Shown: one piece after another, positions 25,670-33,228 of the stretch
How positions within the stretch are numbered: the first letter of the stretch is position 1
Layout of the letters: every line of letters begins with the position of its first letter
Origin: RGIG9608 sp045602425
GTDB taxonomy: Bacteria > Bacteroidota > Bacteroidia > Bacteroidales > Paludibacteraceae
Reading direction: 5' to 3'
Length of the DNA: 64,000 bases
Assembly (NCBI GenBank): GCA_045602425.1
Contig: JAZSBO010000025.1
Coordinates: forward strand, 3,682 to 67,681
The notes under the pieces: model-generated
The model's database searches: none
Seen by the model: the letters and a program-made list of their open reading frames with translations, nothing else
Told to the model about the DNA's origin: nothing
Program-made: the position numbers and the translations under genes

Positions 25670-26245
25670 TTATTTTGTTTTCTCAAAACAATATCGACAG
25701 ATAGGTTCGTATTCGTTTTTTTCTCCTAATAAAACTTGTTTTTCGCCAGCTACTAATCGGTGAGAGACGTAAGCGGGAGCTCCGCATCGAACGCAAATGG
25801 CATGAACTTTTTGTACGTCGTCAGCTATTGCCATCAACGCAGGCATCGGTCCGAATGGAATTCCTTTGAAATCCATATCTAATCCAGCAATAATCACCCT
25901 AAAGCCTTGATTAGCAAGTGAATTGCAAACATCAATAATCCCTTCATCGAAAAATTGAGCTTCGTCAATTCCAATAACATCTACATCGCCAGTCATCAGC
26001 AAAATGTTTTGTGAAGAACTTACAGGAGTGGAAGCAATGCTATTAGAATCGTGTGATACAACTTCGGTGTCGGAATAACGAGTATCGATAGCAGGTTTAA
26101 ATATTTCGACTCGTTGCTTTGCTATTTTTGCACGTTTTAGTCTTCGTATTAATTCTTCGGTCTTACCTGAGAACATCGAACCGCAAATTACTTCTATGCT
26201 ACCGCGTCGTTCGTTGGAATGTACATTCGATTCAAAGAAATTCAT
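25670..26245 (-). CDS. tdk: Thymidine kinase
   Basis: The 191-aa type II thymidine kinase phosphorylates thymidine for salvage. Features: Walker A in GSMFSGKTEELIRRLKRA (residues ~22-39), DVIGIDEAQFFD (Walker B), lasso region, and a zinc site made of the pairs CVRC (about 148-151) and CRYC near the C-terminus. Length is normal. It is convergent with the cytidylate kinase-like gene and divergent from an acidic hypothetical protein. Confidence 0.97.
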   Translation of the reverse strand: MNFFESNVHSNERRGSIEVICGSMFSGKTEELIRRLKRAKIAKQRVEIFKPAIDTRYSDTEVVSHDSNSIASTPVSSSQNILLMTGDVDVIGIDEAQFFDEGIIDVCNSLANQGFRVIIAGLDMDFKGIPFGPMPALMAIADDVQKVHAICVRCGAPAYVSHRLVAGEKQVLLGEKNEYEPICRYCFEKTK

Positions 26246-26275
26246 TGTGTTAAAGTAGTTTAGTGTATTAATCTA

Positions 26276-26305
26276 TTGCCGAAAACGTATTTTTCGCTAC
26301 TTTTG
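26276..26305 (+). promoter_or_regulatory. Promoter of the acidic hypothetical/rsmI unit
   Basis: TTG (26276-26278), 19 nt, TACTTTTG (26298-26305); ideal spacing and exact -7 box. It serves the gene at 26352 and probably rsmI after it. Confidence 0.65.
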
Positions 26306-26351
26306 CAAAAGTAATAAAAGCATTTTTAGAAACGTAAATAAAAGAGTGAAA

Positions 26352-27032
26352 ATGAATAAAGATTTATTGATAGCCTTGATGCAAAAAGATTTATCGGAGT
26401 TGAACGTAATGCTTGAAGGTATTGCAGAATGGGAACGAGTACCTTCGTCTATCTCTCGTTTGGCACTTGTAAAGGCTGAAAATATACTATCTTCGTTACA
26501 CGAATTGTCTGAATTGCCTACTACAATAGAAACAGCGGATGAAAATGTTACTAAAGAAGTGTTGCAGGTAAAGCAAGAAACCGAGGTTACACAACTACAA
26601 GAAGAAGTTACAGAAGAGCCTATCGTACCAGTAGAAATGTGTACAGAAGTAGATGTGATGTTGAAAGAAAATGATGATGTAGAGGAAGATGTGTTTGTGC
26701 AAGAATCAGTTACTATAACAACAGTCGCTGATATGGTTGATGTGCAACCTTCTTTAAATGAAATTCAACAGCGTGAAGTTTCGGTAGTTGATAGTGTGCT
26801 TGACAAAAATAAAGTAACAGATTTAATTCAATCGATAAGCCTTGGTGATAGATTTCGTTTTCAACGAGAATTGTTTTCTAATAATGGGGAAGAAATGATG
26901 CAGGTTTTTCATGATTTGAATGCTATGCAATCACTTGATGAAGCTGTTACCTATTTGCAAAAGCATTTCCATTGGGATATGGAAAGTGATATTGTGAAAG
27001 ATTTTTATTTGTTATTGAATCGAAAATTTTGA
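26352..27032 (+). CDS. Acidic hypothetical protein, upstream of rsmI
   Basis: A 226-aa soluble protein with three parts: an N-terminal helical block (DLLIALMQKDLSELNVMLEG), a low-complexity Glu/Val/Thr-rich middle (about residues 60-140), and a compact helical C-terminus with LIQSISLGDRFRFQRELFSN and FHDLNAMQSLDEAVTYLQ. The C-terminal block resembles conserved Bacteroidota proteins of unknown function; I know no activity. A GTG at 26346 is an alternative start. It is followed after 3 nt by rsmI and shares its transcript. Confidence 0.8.
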   Translation: MNKDLLIALMQKDLSELNVMLEGIAEWERVPSSISRLALVKAENILSSLHELSELPTTIETADENVTKEVLQVKQETEVTQLQEEVTEEPIVPVEMCTEVDVMLKENDDVEEDVFVQESVTITTVADMVDVQPSLNEIQQREVSVVDSVLDKNKVTDLIQSISLGDRFRFQRELFSNNGEEMMQVFHDLNAMQSLDEAVTYLQKHFHWDMESDIVKDFYLLLNRKF

Positions 27033-27035
27033 TCA

Positions 27036-27710
27036 GTGGCAAAACTTTATTTAGTACCAACGCCAATTGGCAATTTAGAAGACATTACGTTTCGAGCTCT
27101 TCGTATTCTGAAAGAGGTAGATTTGGTATTGGCAGAAGATACGCGTACTACAGGTATTTTGTTTAAGCACTTCGATATAAAAACGCCAATGCTCTCTCAT
27201 CATAAATTTAACGAACATAAAACTGTTGATTTGCTTGTAGAAAAAATATCTTCTGGTCAGGATATAGCGTTGGTGTCGGATGCGGGAACTCCTGGTATAT
27301 CGGATCCGGGTTTTTTGTTGGTAAGAACATGTGTTAATGCTGACATTGAAGTGGAATGTTTGCCTGGAGCAACAGCCTTTGTACCAGCGTTAATCAATTC
27401 GGGTTTTCCTTGTGATAGATTTTGTTTTGAAGGATTTTTGCCACAAAAAAAAGGTCGTCAAACAAAAATTAATTCTTTGAAAGAAGAGGAACGGACAATG
27501 ATTTTTTATGAATCGCCTTTTAGGTTACTTAAGACTTTAGAACAGTTTGTAGTGGCGTTTGGTGAGGATAGATTGGTGTCTGTTTCGCGTGAAATTTCGA
27601 AATTTCATGAGCAAACAATTCGTGGAACATTGGTGGAGTTAATTGATTTTTTTACACAAAAACCGCCTAAAGGCGAAATTGTAATAGTGTTGTCAGGTAA
27701 TAAGAGTTAA
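27036..27710 (+). CDS. rsmI: 16S rRNA (cytidine1402-2'-O)-methyltransferase RsmI
   Basis: The 224-aa SAM-dependent enzyme methylates the 2'-OH of C1402 in the decoding site. Visible motifs: LYLVPTPIGNLEDITFRA, LAEDTRTTG, LVSDAGTPGISDPG and VECLPGATAFVPALINSG, all tetrapyrrole-methylase-fold signatures. C-terminal KPPKGEIVIVLSG completes the fold. It begins with GTG 3 nt after the preceding gene. Slightly short compared with E. coli because the extra C-terminal domain is absent, as usual in Bacteroidota. Confidence 0.95.
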   Translation: MAKLYLVPTPIGNLEDITFRALRILKEVDLVLAEDTRTTGILFKHFDIKTPMLSHHKFNEHKTVDLLVEKISSGQDIALVSDAGTPGISDPGFLLVRTCVNADIEVECLPGATAFVPALINSGFPCDRFCFEGFLPQKKGRQTKINSLKEEERTMIFYESPFRLLKTLEQFVVAFGEDRLVSVSREISKFHEQTIRGTLVELIDFFTQKPPKGEIVIVLSGNKS

Positions 27711-27739
27711 ATCTAAAAATGAAAAAATACGTTTCTTTG

Positions 27740-27770
27740 TTTGTTGTTAAAATAAAAATAACTACTTTTG
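27740..27770 (+). promoter_or_regulatory. Strong promoter of the rplM-rpsI operon
   Basis: TTTG (27740-27743), exactly 19 nt, TACTTTTG (27763-27770): the best consensus Bacteroidota promoter in the window. It leaves a leader of about 125 nt before rplM. Confidence 0.85.
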
Positions 27771-27776
27771 CAGTCC

Positions 27777-27901
27777 GAATATTATCCAAGGGATTTAGAG
27801 TGTTCTGAATCAATGGTTTCTGTTTTTAGATGAATTAGCCCATTTAGAAATGGATTTATTGATAAAGAATTTTTTAGAAACAATTAAAAAAGAAAAACAA
27901 C
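27777..27901 (+). promoter_or_regulatory. 5' leader of rplM-rpsI, possible autoregulatory region
   Basis: About 125 nt separate the predicted transcript start from the GTG of rplM. It contains no ORF of note and ends in an A-rich stretch without G just before the start, typical for efficient translation in Bacteroidota. Ribosomal operon leaders of this length often bind the ribosomal protein for feedback control; I could not identify a defined fold, so that is inference. Confidence 0.35.
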
Positions 27902-28357
27902 GTGGATACTTTAAGTTATAAGACTATTTCCGCAAACAAAACCACTGCAAAAAAAGAGTGGGTTGTTGTTGATGCTACAGACATGATTCTTGGACGTATG
28001 AGTTCAAAAGTTGCAAAACTTTTACGTGGGAAGTACAAACCAAATTATACTCCTCATGTTGATTGTGGTGATAACGTTATTATTGTTAATGCTGATAAAG
28101 TGAAATTAACAGGTAACAAATGGACTGATCGTATTTATTATACTTACACAGGTTATGCCGGTGGTCAGAGAGAAACTACTCCTGCAAAGTTAATGGCTCA
28201 AAGTCCTGAGAAATTGATTAAAAGAGTTGTAAAAGGTATGTTGCCGAAAAATAAACTTGGAAATAAACTATTGGCAAACTTGTATGTTTATGCAGGTACA
28301 GAACATCCTCATGAAGCTCAACAACCTAAACAAATAGATTTAAACTTACTTAAATAA
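27902..28357 (+). CDS. rplM: 50S ribosomal protein L13
   Basis: The 151-aa protein shows the L13 family sequence throughout: EWVVVDATDMILGRMSSKVAKLLRGK, YTPHVDCGDNVIIVNADKV, and PEKLIKRVVKGMLPKNKLG. It binds 23S rRNA domain VI early in assembly. The start is GTG; MDTLSYKT is the usual Bacteroidota N-terminus, which supports this choice. rpsI follows after 5 nt as in nearly all bacteria. Confidence 0.98.
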   Translation: MDTLSYKTISANKTTAKKEWVVVDATDMILGRMSSKVAKLLRGKYKPNYTPHVDCGDNVIIVNADKVKLTGNKWTDRIYYTYTGYAGGQRETTPAKLMAQSPEKLIKRVVKGMLPKNKLGNKLLANLYVYAGTEHPHEAQQPKQIDLNLLK

Positions 28358-28362
28358 TTGAT

Positions 28363-28749
28363 ATGGAAATTACAAATGCTATAGGAAGAAGAAAATCGGC
28401 AATTGCTCGTGTTTTCGTAAGCAAAGGAGCTGGTAATATCACCATTAATAAACGTGAACTTGCAGTTTATTTTCCATCGAGTATTCTTCAATATATTGTA
28501 AAACAACCATTGAATACATTAAATGTTGTAGAACAATATGATGTAAAAGTAAACTTGAAAGGTGGCGGTTTTAAAGGTCAGGCAGAAGCTTTGCGTTTGG
28601 CAATAGCTCGTGCATTGGTGAAAATAGATCCTAATGATAAATCGGCATTGAAAAAAGCAGGTTTCTTAACTCGTGATTCTCGTGAGGTAGAACGTAAGAA
28701 ACCTGGACGTCCGAAAGCACGTAAGAGATTCCAATTCTCGAAACGTTAA
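28363..28749 (+). CDS. rpsI: 30S ribosomal protein S9
   Basis: The 128-aa protein contains AIGRRKSAIARVFVSKGAG at the start, the KGGGFKGQAEALRLAIARAL motif, and ends in RKRFQFSKR, the conserved C-terminal SKR tail that reaches the P-site tRNA. Second gene of the rplM operon. Confidence 0.98.
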   Translation: MEITNAIGRRKSAIARVFVSKGAGNITINKRELAVYFPSSILQYIVKQPLNTLNVVEQYDVKVNLKGGGFKGQAEALRLAIARALVKIDPNDKSALKKAGFLTRDSREVERKKPGRPKARKRFQFSKR

Positions 28750-28755
28750 TATGAG

Positions 28756-28795
28756 AATAAAGGTTGTTTCCTCTATTTAGGAATCAACTTTTATT
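28756..28795 (+). terminator. Hairpin between rpsI and rpsB (terminator or rpsB leader)
   Basis: AATAAAGGTTG (28756-28766) pairs with CAACTTTTATT (28785-28795, one G-U pair), continued inward by TTCCT (28768-28772) with AGGAA (28779-28783). It is followed by a T-rich but interrupted stretch. It could end the rplM-rpsI transcript or act as part of the 150-nt rpsB leader. Confidence 0.55.
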
Positions 28796-28901
28796 TCTGT
28801 TTAGTATCTAAATCATTTAGATTTGTCAGTGTTGACAACTACTTGATGATTGCTTAACAAAAAAGTAGAAAGAAAGTAAACAATTTAAAATTTTTTAAAA
28901 A

Positions 28902-29711
28902 ATGTCAAGAGTAAATTTTCAAGAATTATTAGAAGCCGGAGCACATTTCGGACATCTAAAACGTAAATGGAATCCTGCAATGGCTCCTTATATTTTTATG
29001 GAGCGTAATGGAATTCATATCTTTGATCTTCATAAAACAGTTGCTAAATTAGATGAAGCTGCTGAAGCCGCAAAGCAAATTGTTAAATCAGGAAAAAAGA
29101 TCCTTTTCGTTGCAACAAAAAAACAAATTAAACAAGTTGTTGCTGATAAAGCTTCTTCAATTGGAATGCCATATATTTCAGAACGTTGGGCAGGTGGTAT
29201 GTTGACAAATTTCCCTACTATTAGAAAAGCTGTTAAAAAAATGTCTGCAATTGACAAAATGACAACTGATGGAACATTTGATAATTTGTCAAAACGAGAA
29301 AAATTGCAAATTACTCGTCAACGTGCAAAATTGGAAAAGAACCTTGGCTCAATAGCAGATTTAAATCGTCTTCCAGCAGCACTATTTGTTGTAGATGTTT
29401 TAAAAGAAAATATAGCTGTTCGTGAAGCTAATCGTTTAGGAATTCCTATATTTGGTATTGTTGATACAAATTCTGATCCTTCTAATATTGATTTTGTAAT
29501 TCCTGCTAATGATGATGCTACAAAATCAGTAGAAGTGATTATGAATGCAATTGTAGCTGCTATGGCAGAAGGTGCACAAGAACGCAAACTTGAGAAACAA
29601 GAAAGCGAAGAGGCAGAAGCTCCTGTTGCAGTTGAAAAGAAAATCAGAAAAACTCGTGCTCAAAAGAGCGAAGATGTTGCTGTAGAAGTTACAGAACAGA
29701 CTGAAGAATAA
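28902..29711 (+). CDS. rpsB: 30S ribosomal protein S2
   Basis: The 269-aa protein opens with MSRVNFQELLEAGAHFGHLKRKWNP, the S2 signature, and contains KKILFVATKKQIKQVV, RWAGGMLTNFPTI and GIPIFGIVDTNSDPSNIDFVIPANDDA. A charged C-terminal extension of about 40 residues (Glu/Lys-rich) is typical for Bacteroidota. It is cotranscribed with tsf, though a hairpin lies between them. Confidence 0.98.
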   Translation: MSRVNFQELLEAGAHFGHLKRKWNPAMAPYIFMERNGIHIFDLHKTVAKLDEAAEAAKQIVKSGKKILFVATKKQIKQVVADKASSIGMPYISERWAGGMLTNFPTIRKAVKKMSAIDKMTTDGTFDNLSKREKLQITRQRAKLEKNLGSIADLNRLPAALFVVDVLKENIAVREANRLGIPIFGIVDTNSDPSNIDFVIPANDDATKSVEVIMNAIVAAMAEGAQERKLEKQESEEAEAPVAVEKKIRKTRAQKSEDVAVEVTEQTEE

Positions 29712-29728
29712 TTTAAAATGTTGAAAGG

Positions 29729-29769
29729 ACGTTACAGCACGAGTTATAAATGTGTTGTAACGTTTTTTT
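29729..29769 (+). terminator. Terminator/attenuator between rpsB and tsf
   Basis: ACGTTACAGCAC (29729-29740) pairs with GTGTTGTAACGT (29752-29763, one G-U) and is followed by T7. It has full intrinsic-terminator form yet lies inside the rpsB-tsf pair, so it probably lowers tsf expression relative to rpsB, as in other bacteria. Confidence 0.8.
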
Positions 29770-29795
29770 TGTTAAACTTATAAAATATAGAACTT

Positions 29796-30614
29796 ATGGC
29801 AGTAACTATGGCGGAAATACAAAAACTCCGCACAATGACAGGTGCAGGTATGATGGACTGCAAAAATGCTCTTACTGAATCGAATGGTGATTTAGAAAAA
29901 GCAATTGAATTAATTAGAAAAAGAGGACAAGCTATTGCTGCAAAACGTAGCGATCGTGAAGCTGCAGAAGGCTGTGTGTTAGCTGCAGCAAATAAAGATT
30001 TTGCTGCAATTGTTGCATTAAAATGTGAGACAGACTTTGTTGCGAAAAATGCTGATTTTATCGCATTAACACAACAAATCCTTGATAATGCTATGGCTGT
30101 ACAACCAAATTCAATAGAAGAATTGTTGGCTATTTCTGTAGAAGGGCGTTCTATTAAAGATTTAATTACAGACAAAAGTGGTGTTACAGGAGAAAAAATG
30201 GAACTTGGATTTTACGAATTAGTAAAAGGCGAAAGTGTATCTTTCTATATTCATCCAGGTAATAAACTTGCAACTATACTTGCTTTTGCAGAAGCTGAAG
30301 TAGATGCTTCTGTTGCTCGTGAAATAGCAATGCAAGTTGCAGCAATGAATCCTATTGCTTTAGATAGAAATTCAGTGCCTGCTGAAGTTGTAGAAAAAGA
30401 ATTGGAAATTGGTCGTGAAAAAGCACGTCAAGAAGGTAAGCCAGAGGCAATTCTTGAAAAGATTGCTCAAGGACGTTTGAATAAGTTTTACCAAGAATCT
30501 ACTTTGATGGAACAAGAATTTATTATGGATAACAAACAGACTGTTGGACAATATGCCAAAGCTAAAAATGTTACTCCTGTTACGTTCAAACGAGTTACAT
30601 TAAACGAAGAATAA
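29796..30614 (+). CDS. tsf: Elongation factor Ts
   Basis: The 272-aa guanine nucleotide exchange factor for EF-Tu has the N-terminal UBA-like domain (LRTMTGAGMMDCKNAL) and the EF-Tu-contacting core with CETDFVAKN (TDFV motif, residues ~76-84), then dimerisation repeats and a C-terminal VGQYAKAKNVTPVTFKR. The MAVTMAEI start is usual in Bacteroidota. Confidence 0.98.
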   Translation: MAVTMAEIQKLRTMTGAGMMDCKNALTESNGDLEKAIELIRKRGQAIAAKRSDREAAEGCVLAAANKDFAAIVALKCETDFVAKNADFIALTQQILDNAMAVQPNSIEELLAISVEGRSIKDLITDKSGVTGEKMELGFYELVKGESVSFYIHPGNKLATILAFAEAEVDASVAREIAMQVAAMNPIALDRNSVPAEVVEKELEIGREKARQEGKPEAILEKIAQGRLNKFYQESTLMEQEFIMDNKQTVGQYAKAKNVTPVTFKRVTLNEE

Positions 30615-30631
30615 AAGAAAATTTGTTTGAT

Positions 30632-30667
30632 AAAAGAGAGGGTGATTTTGCAATCAACCTCTCTTTT
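30632..30667. terminator. Bidirectional terminator between tsf and the GT2 gene
   Basis: AAAAGAGAGG (30632-30641) and CCTCTCTTTT (30658-30667) pair perfectly. The right arm overlaps the last codons and stop of the convergent glycosyltransferase gene, so the two units share one terminator. Confidence 0.85.
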
Positions 30668-31664
30668 TGTATAAGTATAGATCAGAAAATCTACGTTGTT
30701 TTAAAATGTAATAATCAAAAATGATAGAACGTGGATAAATAGTATTTATACTTTTTCTTTTAGAAACGGATTTATAAGAATTTTTCAGTCTTTGATAGTG
30801 AATACGGGCTTTTAATATTGCTTTTGCATCTTTAATGCGTCCTCGAAATAAATTTTGAAATAGGGCAATGTAGTCAAACCAAAAACGAATAAACATTATA
30901 TAAAACAACTTTTTTCTTGGTAAGTTTTTATGAAGCATTAAGAGATTGTTTCTGAAATTGAGATAAGTTTTAAAAGGATTTTCCTTGTTTAACGTTTTTG
31001 CACCGATATGATAAACAACACTTTGTGGAAAACAGGCGATACGTTTCCCTTTTAATTGTAATCGCCAGCAAAGATCAATCTCTTCCATATGAGCAAAGAA
31101 ATTGCTGTCAAAGCCGTTACATTCTTTAAAATCTTTTGCTCTGATAGCAAAACAAGCTCCTGTAGCCCAAAAAATATCAATAGGAGACTCGTATTGGTTT
31201 TTATCTATTTCAATGCTTTCAAAAATTCGTCCTCTGCAAAATGGATAGCCATATTTATCAATAAATCCGCCGCAAGCACCTGCATGTTCGAAAGAGCTTT
31301 TGTTTTTCCACGATTTTATTTTTGGTTGGCATGCACATATATCTGGATTTTTATCTAAAAAATCAATTAAAGAGAGCCACCCATCGGTAACTTCAACGTC
31401 AGAATTGAGTAGAATGAAGTATTCGGCTTCAATTTGACTTAATGCACGATTATAACCATCAGCAAATCCCCAATTTTTATCAAGAGCTATAGTGCTTATG
31501 TTAGGGAAATTTTGTTGAACATAACTTAAAGAATTGTCGCTCGAATTGTTATCGGCAATGATGATATTCGTATCTGGATAATTAGAGAACAAACAGAGCT
31601 TAGGTAAGAATTGCTGCAATAGCTCTGCACCATTATAGTTTAGTATGACAATTGCAGTTTTCAT
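30654..31664 (-). CDS. GT2 family glycosyltransferase (rhamnosyltransferase-like)
   Basis: The 336-aa protein has the GT-A start TAIVILNYNGAELL, NIIIADNNSSDNS, the WGFADGYNRAL motif and LLNSDVEVTDGW with a DxE/DxD position, then EEIDLCWRLQLKGKRI, the ED..LC.R motif of WcaE/rhamnosyltransferase-type enzymes. Residues ~240-336 are basic with hydrophobic stretches and probably attach to the membrane. It is the last gene of the ftsY-rimO-HU unit, a conserved type of genomic setting, and may act in surface polysaccharide or lipopolysaccharide core synthesis. Confidence 0.9.
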   Translation of the reverse strand: MKTAIVILNYNGAELLQQFLPKLCLFSNYPDTNIIIADNNSSDNSLSYVQQNFPNISTIALDKNWGFADGYNRALSQIEAEYFILLNSDVEVTDGWLSLIDFLDKNPDICACQPKIKSWKNKSSFEHAGACGGFIDKYGYPFCRGRIFESIEIDKNQYESPIDIFWATGACFAIRAKDFKECNGFDSNFFAHMEEIDLCWRLQLKGKRIACFPQSVVYHIGAKTLNKENPFKTYLNFRNNLLMLHKNLPRKKLFYIMFIRFWFDYIALFQNLFRGRIKDAKAILKARIHYQRLKNSYKSVSKRKSINTIYPRSIIFDYYILKQRRFSDLYLYKKRG

Positions 31665-31675
31665 GTTTTTGCTCT

Positions 31676-31999
31676 CTATTTTTCGTAAATGCCAATGGTT
31701 AATCCATATTCATATTCTCCATCAAGTATAGTTTCAAGAACAGACTCTTCTAACGAAATAATATTTTCTTTTTTTATAATGGCACTGATATAATTTATCA
31801 TATCCGATTCTTCTATTTGTGCTTCTTCGCTACTTATTTCGTTTAAAAGATTACATTTCTCATAATACTCGCAAATGAGATCTAAAATATATTGAATATC
31901 ATCGTCACATATATTTTCAATTTTTTGCTTCTTTAGATGCTGAAGAATAAATTTTATAGCATCAGAATCATCATATTCCAATATGTCGTTATTTTTCAT
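31676..31999 (-). CDS. Small acidic hypothetical protein
   Basis: A 107-aa, very acidic, helical protein (DDDIQYILDLICEYYEKCNL, then EAQIEESDMINYISAII). It overlaps the HU/LysM gene by 11 nt and precedes the GT2 gene by 11 nt, so it is in the same transcript. No known domain is visible; length and composition resemble conserved hypothetical proteins of Bacteroidales. Confidence 0.75.
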   Translation of the reverse strand: MKNNDILEYDDSDAIKFILQHLKKQKIENICDDDIQYILDLICEYYEKCNLLNEISSEEAQIEESDMINYISAIIKKENIISLEESVLETILDGEYEYGLTIGIYEK

Positions 32000-32942
32000 T
32001 TTTTATCTTTTTTGCTAAATTAATTGCGTGATTAATGGCATCTTCGTTTGTAGTGTCAATGAGTTCGGCTGGAAGTTTCGGAATATTTACTTGTGTACCT
32101 ATAAGAATATTACTTGGGTTTTCAATAATATCCTTATTTGCTTCATAAATATAAACCCAAAAGTCAGGATGTCCATAATATTGTTTTGCAAAGAATGCAA
32201 GACGTGTTCCTTTTCTGATAGTTTCAATAGTCAGTATCTCAGAGTAATTGATTGGTTGAGAAAATACTGTTTCTTCTATATCTTCTTTGGGATCGGTTTC
32301 ATTTTCATCCAAAACTTCTTCTATAATAATAGTAGGTTCTTCTGTTTGAAAGAGTTTATTTATATCTTCGGAATAAAGGTAATATACAAATCCTAATGCC
32401 ATCAGTAATAAACAAACTATAGTTGTCCAAATTAGCCATTTATAATTCTTCTTACTGTTTTCATCTTTCTCTTTCTTGTTTGTTTCTTTTTGAGGAACAA
32501 CAATAGTTTTTTCATTTATTACTTCTTCTTTAGGTGGGTTGTTTTCTTCTGTTTCGTTGTTCTTTTTGTTATTAAAATCTTTTAGAATATCATTAATTTC
32601 ATTGGCTTGTTCTGCCATCTTTTTTAACGGATCAGTTTTTTCAGTATCAGAAGTAATAGTGTTTAATCGTGTTTTTGTAGTATTGTCTGCCACAAATGAT
32701 ACTTTATAATGTTGTGGAATGATAATAGCCTCTCCTGTTTGAACATTAACGCTTTTTCGTTCGGCAATAAGAATTAACTTAAATGTACCAAGCCCATTTA
32801 TTTTTACGATTTTATCTTTTTCCAATCCTTCAACTATCGTTTTTTGGAATTCTTTTACAAAAGTGTTAGCCATTTTCTTGTCGAAACCATATTTTTCGAC
32901 AAGCATTTCAGCTAAATCAGATGTGTTTATTTTATTATTCAT
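31989..32942 (-). CDS. HU-like domain - transmembrane - LysM-like protein
   Basis: The 317-aa protein has three parts. Residues 1-85 are HU/IHF-like (LVEKYGFDKKMANTFVKEFQ, then INGLGTFKLILIAERKSV with the GLGTF turn). Residues ~95-165 are a charged linker. One membrane helix (about 168-190) follows lysines, predicting the N-terminus inside. Residues ~239-289 resemble LysM (TIRKGTRLAFFAKQYYGHPDFW, then NPSNILIGTQVNIPKL), which binds peptidoglycan. The HU part would thus be cytoplasmic and the LysM part periplasmic. It overlaps a second HU-like gene by 8 nt. DNA binding is not proven; some HU-like domains of Bacteroidota work in other contexts. Confidence 0.85.
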   Translation of the reverse strand: MNNKINTSDLAEMLVEKYGFDKKMANTFVKEFQKTIVEGLEKDKIVKINGLGTFKLILIAERKSVNVQTGEAIIIPQHYKVSFVADNTTKTRLNTITSDTEKTDPLKKMAEQANEINDILKDFNNKKNNETEENNPPKEEVINEKTIVVPQKETNKKEKDENSKKNYKWLIWTTIVCLLLMALGFVYYLYSEDINKLFQTEEPTIIIEEVLDENETDPKEDIEETVFSQPINYSEILTIETIRKGTRLAFFAKQYYGHPDFWVYIYEANKDIIENPSNILIGTQVNIPKLPAELIDTTNEDAINHAINLAKKIKNEK

Positions 32943-33222
32943 GGCTTATTTGATTTAATTTCTCTTTGTATGAAGTTGCAGTTTTAAATGCTAATACCGT
33001 TTTTTCTGGAATTGTTATTTTTTCTTGAGAATTTGGTAATGTTGTTGTACGCATAGCCTTTTTTCGAGGGATAATAGTGCCTAATTTTGTAAGAGTAATA
33101 GCATCTCCATTTAAAAAACATTCTGTCATGCAAGATGTTAGGTCTGCAATATAATTACCTGCTTCTTTTTGTGTGATAGAAAGTCGTTGAGCTAATTCTT
33201 TCTGAAAATCTTTGTTATTCAT
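32935..33222 (-). CDS. HU-like DNA-binding protein (second copy)
   Basis: The 95-aa protein has the HU/IHF fold pattern: ELAQRLSITQKEAGNYIADL (helices), then DAITLTKLGTIIPRKKAMR, where GLGTF of HU is replaced by KLGTI, and IPEKTVLAFKTATSYKEKLN. The divergent beta-arm region makes it a non-canonical member. It lies between rimO (6 nt gap) and the HU/LysM gene (overlap), a coupling that suggests the two HU-like proteins act together. Confidence 0.85.
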   Translation of the reverse strand: MNNKDFQKELAQRLSITQKEAGNYIADLTSCMTECFLNGDAITLTKLGTIIPRKKAMRTTTLPNSQEKITIPEKTVLAFKTATSYKEKLNQISHE

Positions 33223-33228
33223 AGTTTT

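Noticed and set aside
26346..27032. Repeats in the Glu/Val-rich middle of the acidic protein as a genuine tandem repeat
   Set aside because: The segment is low complexity but without a regular period.
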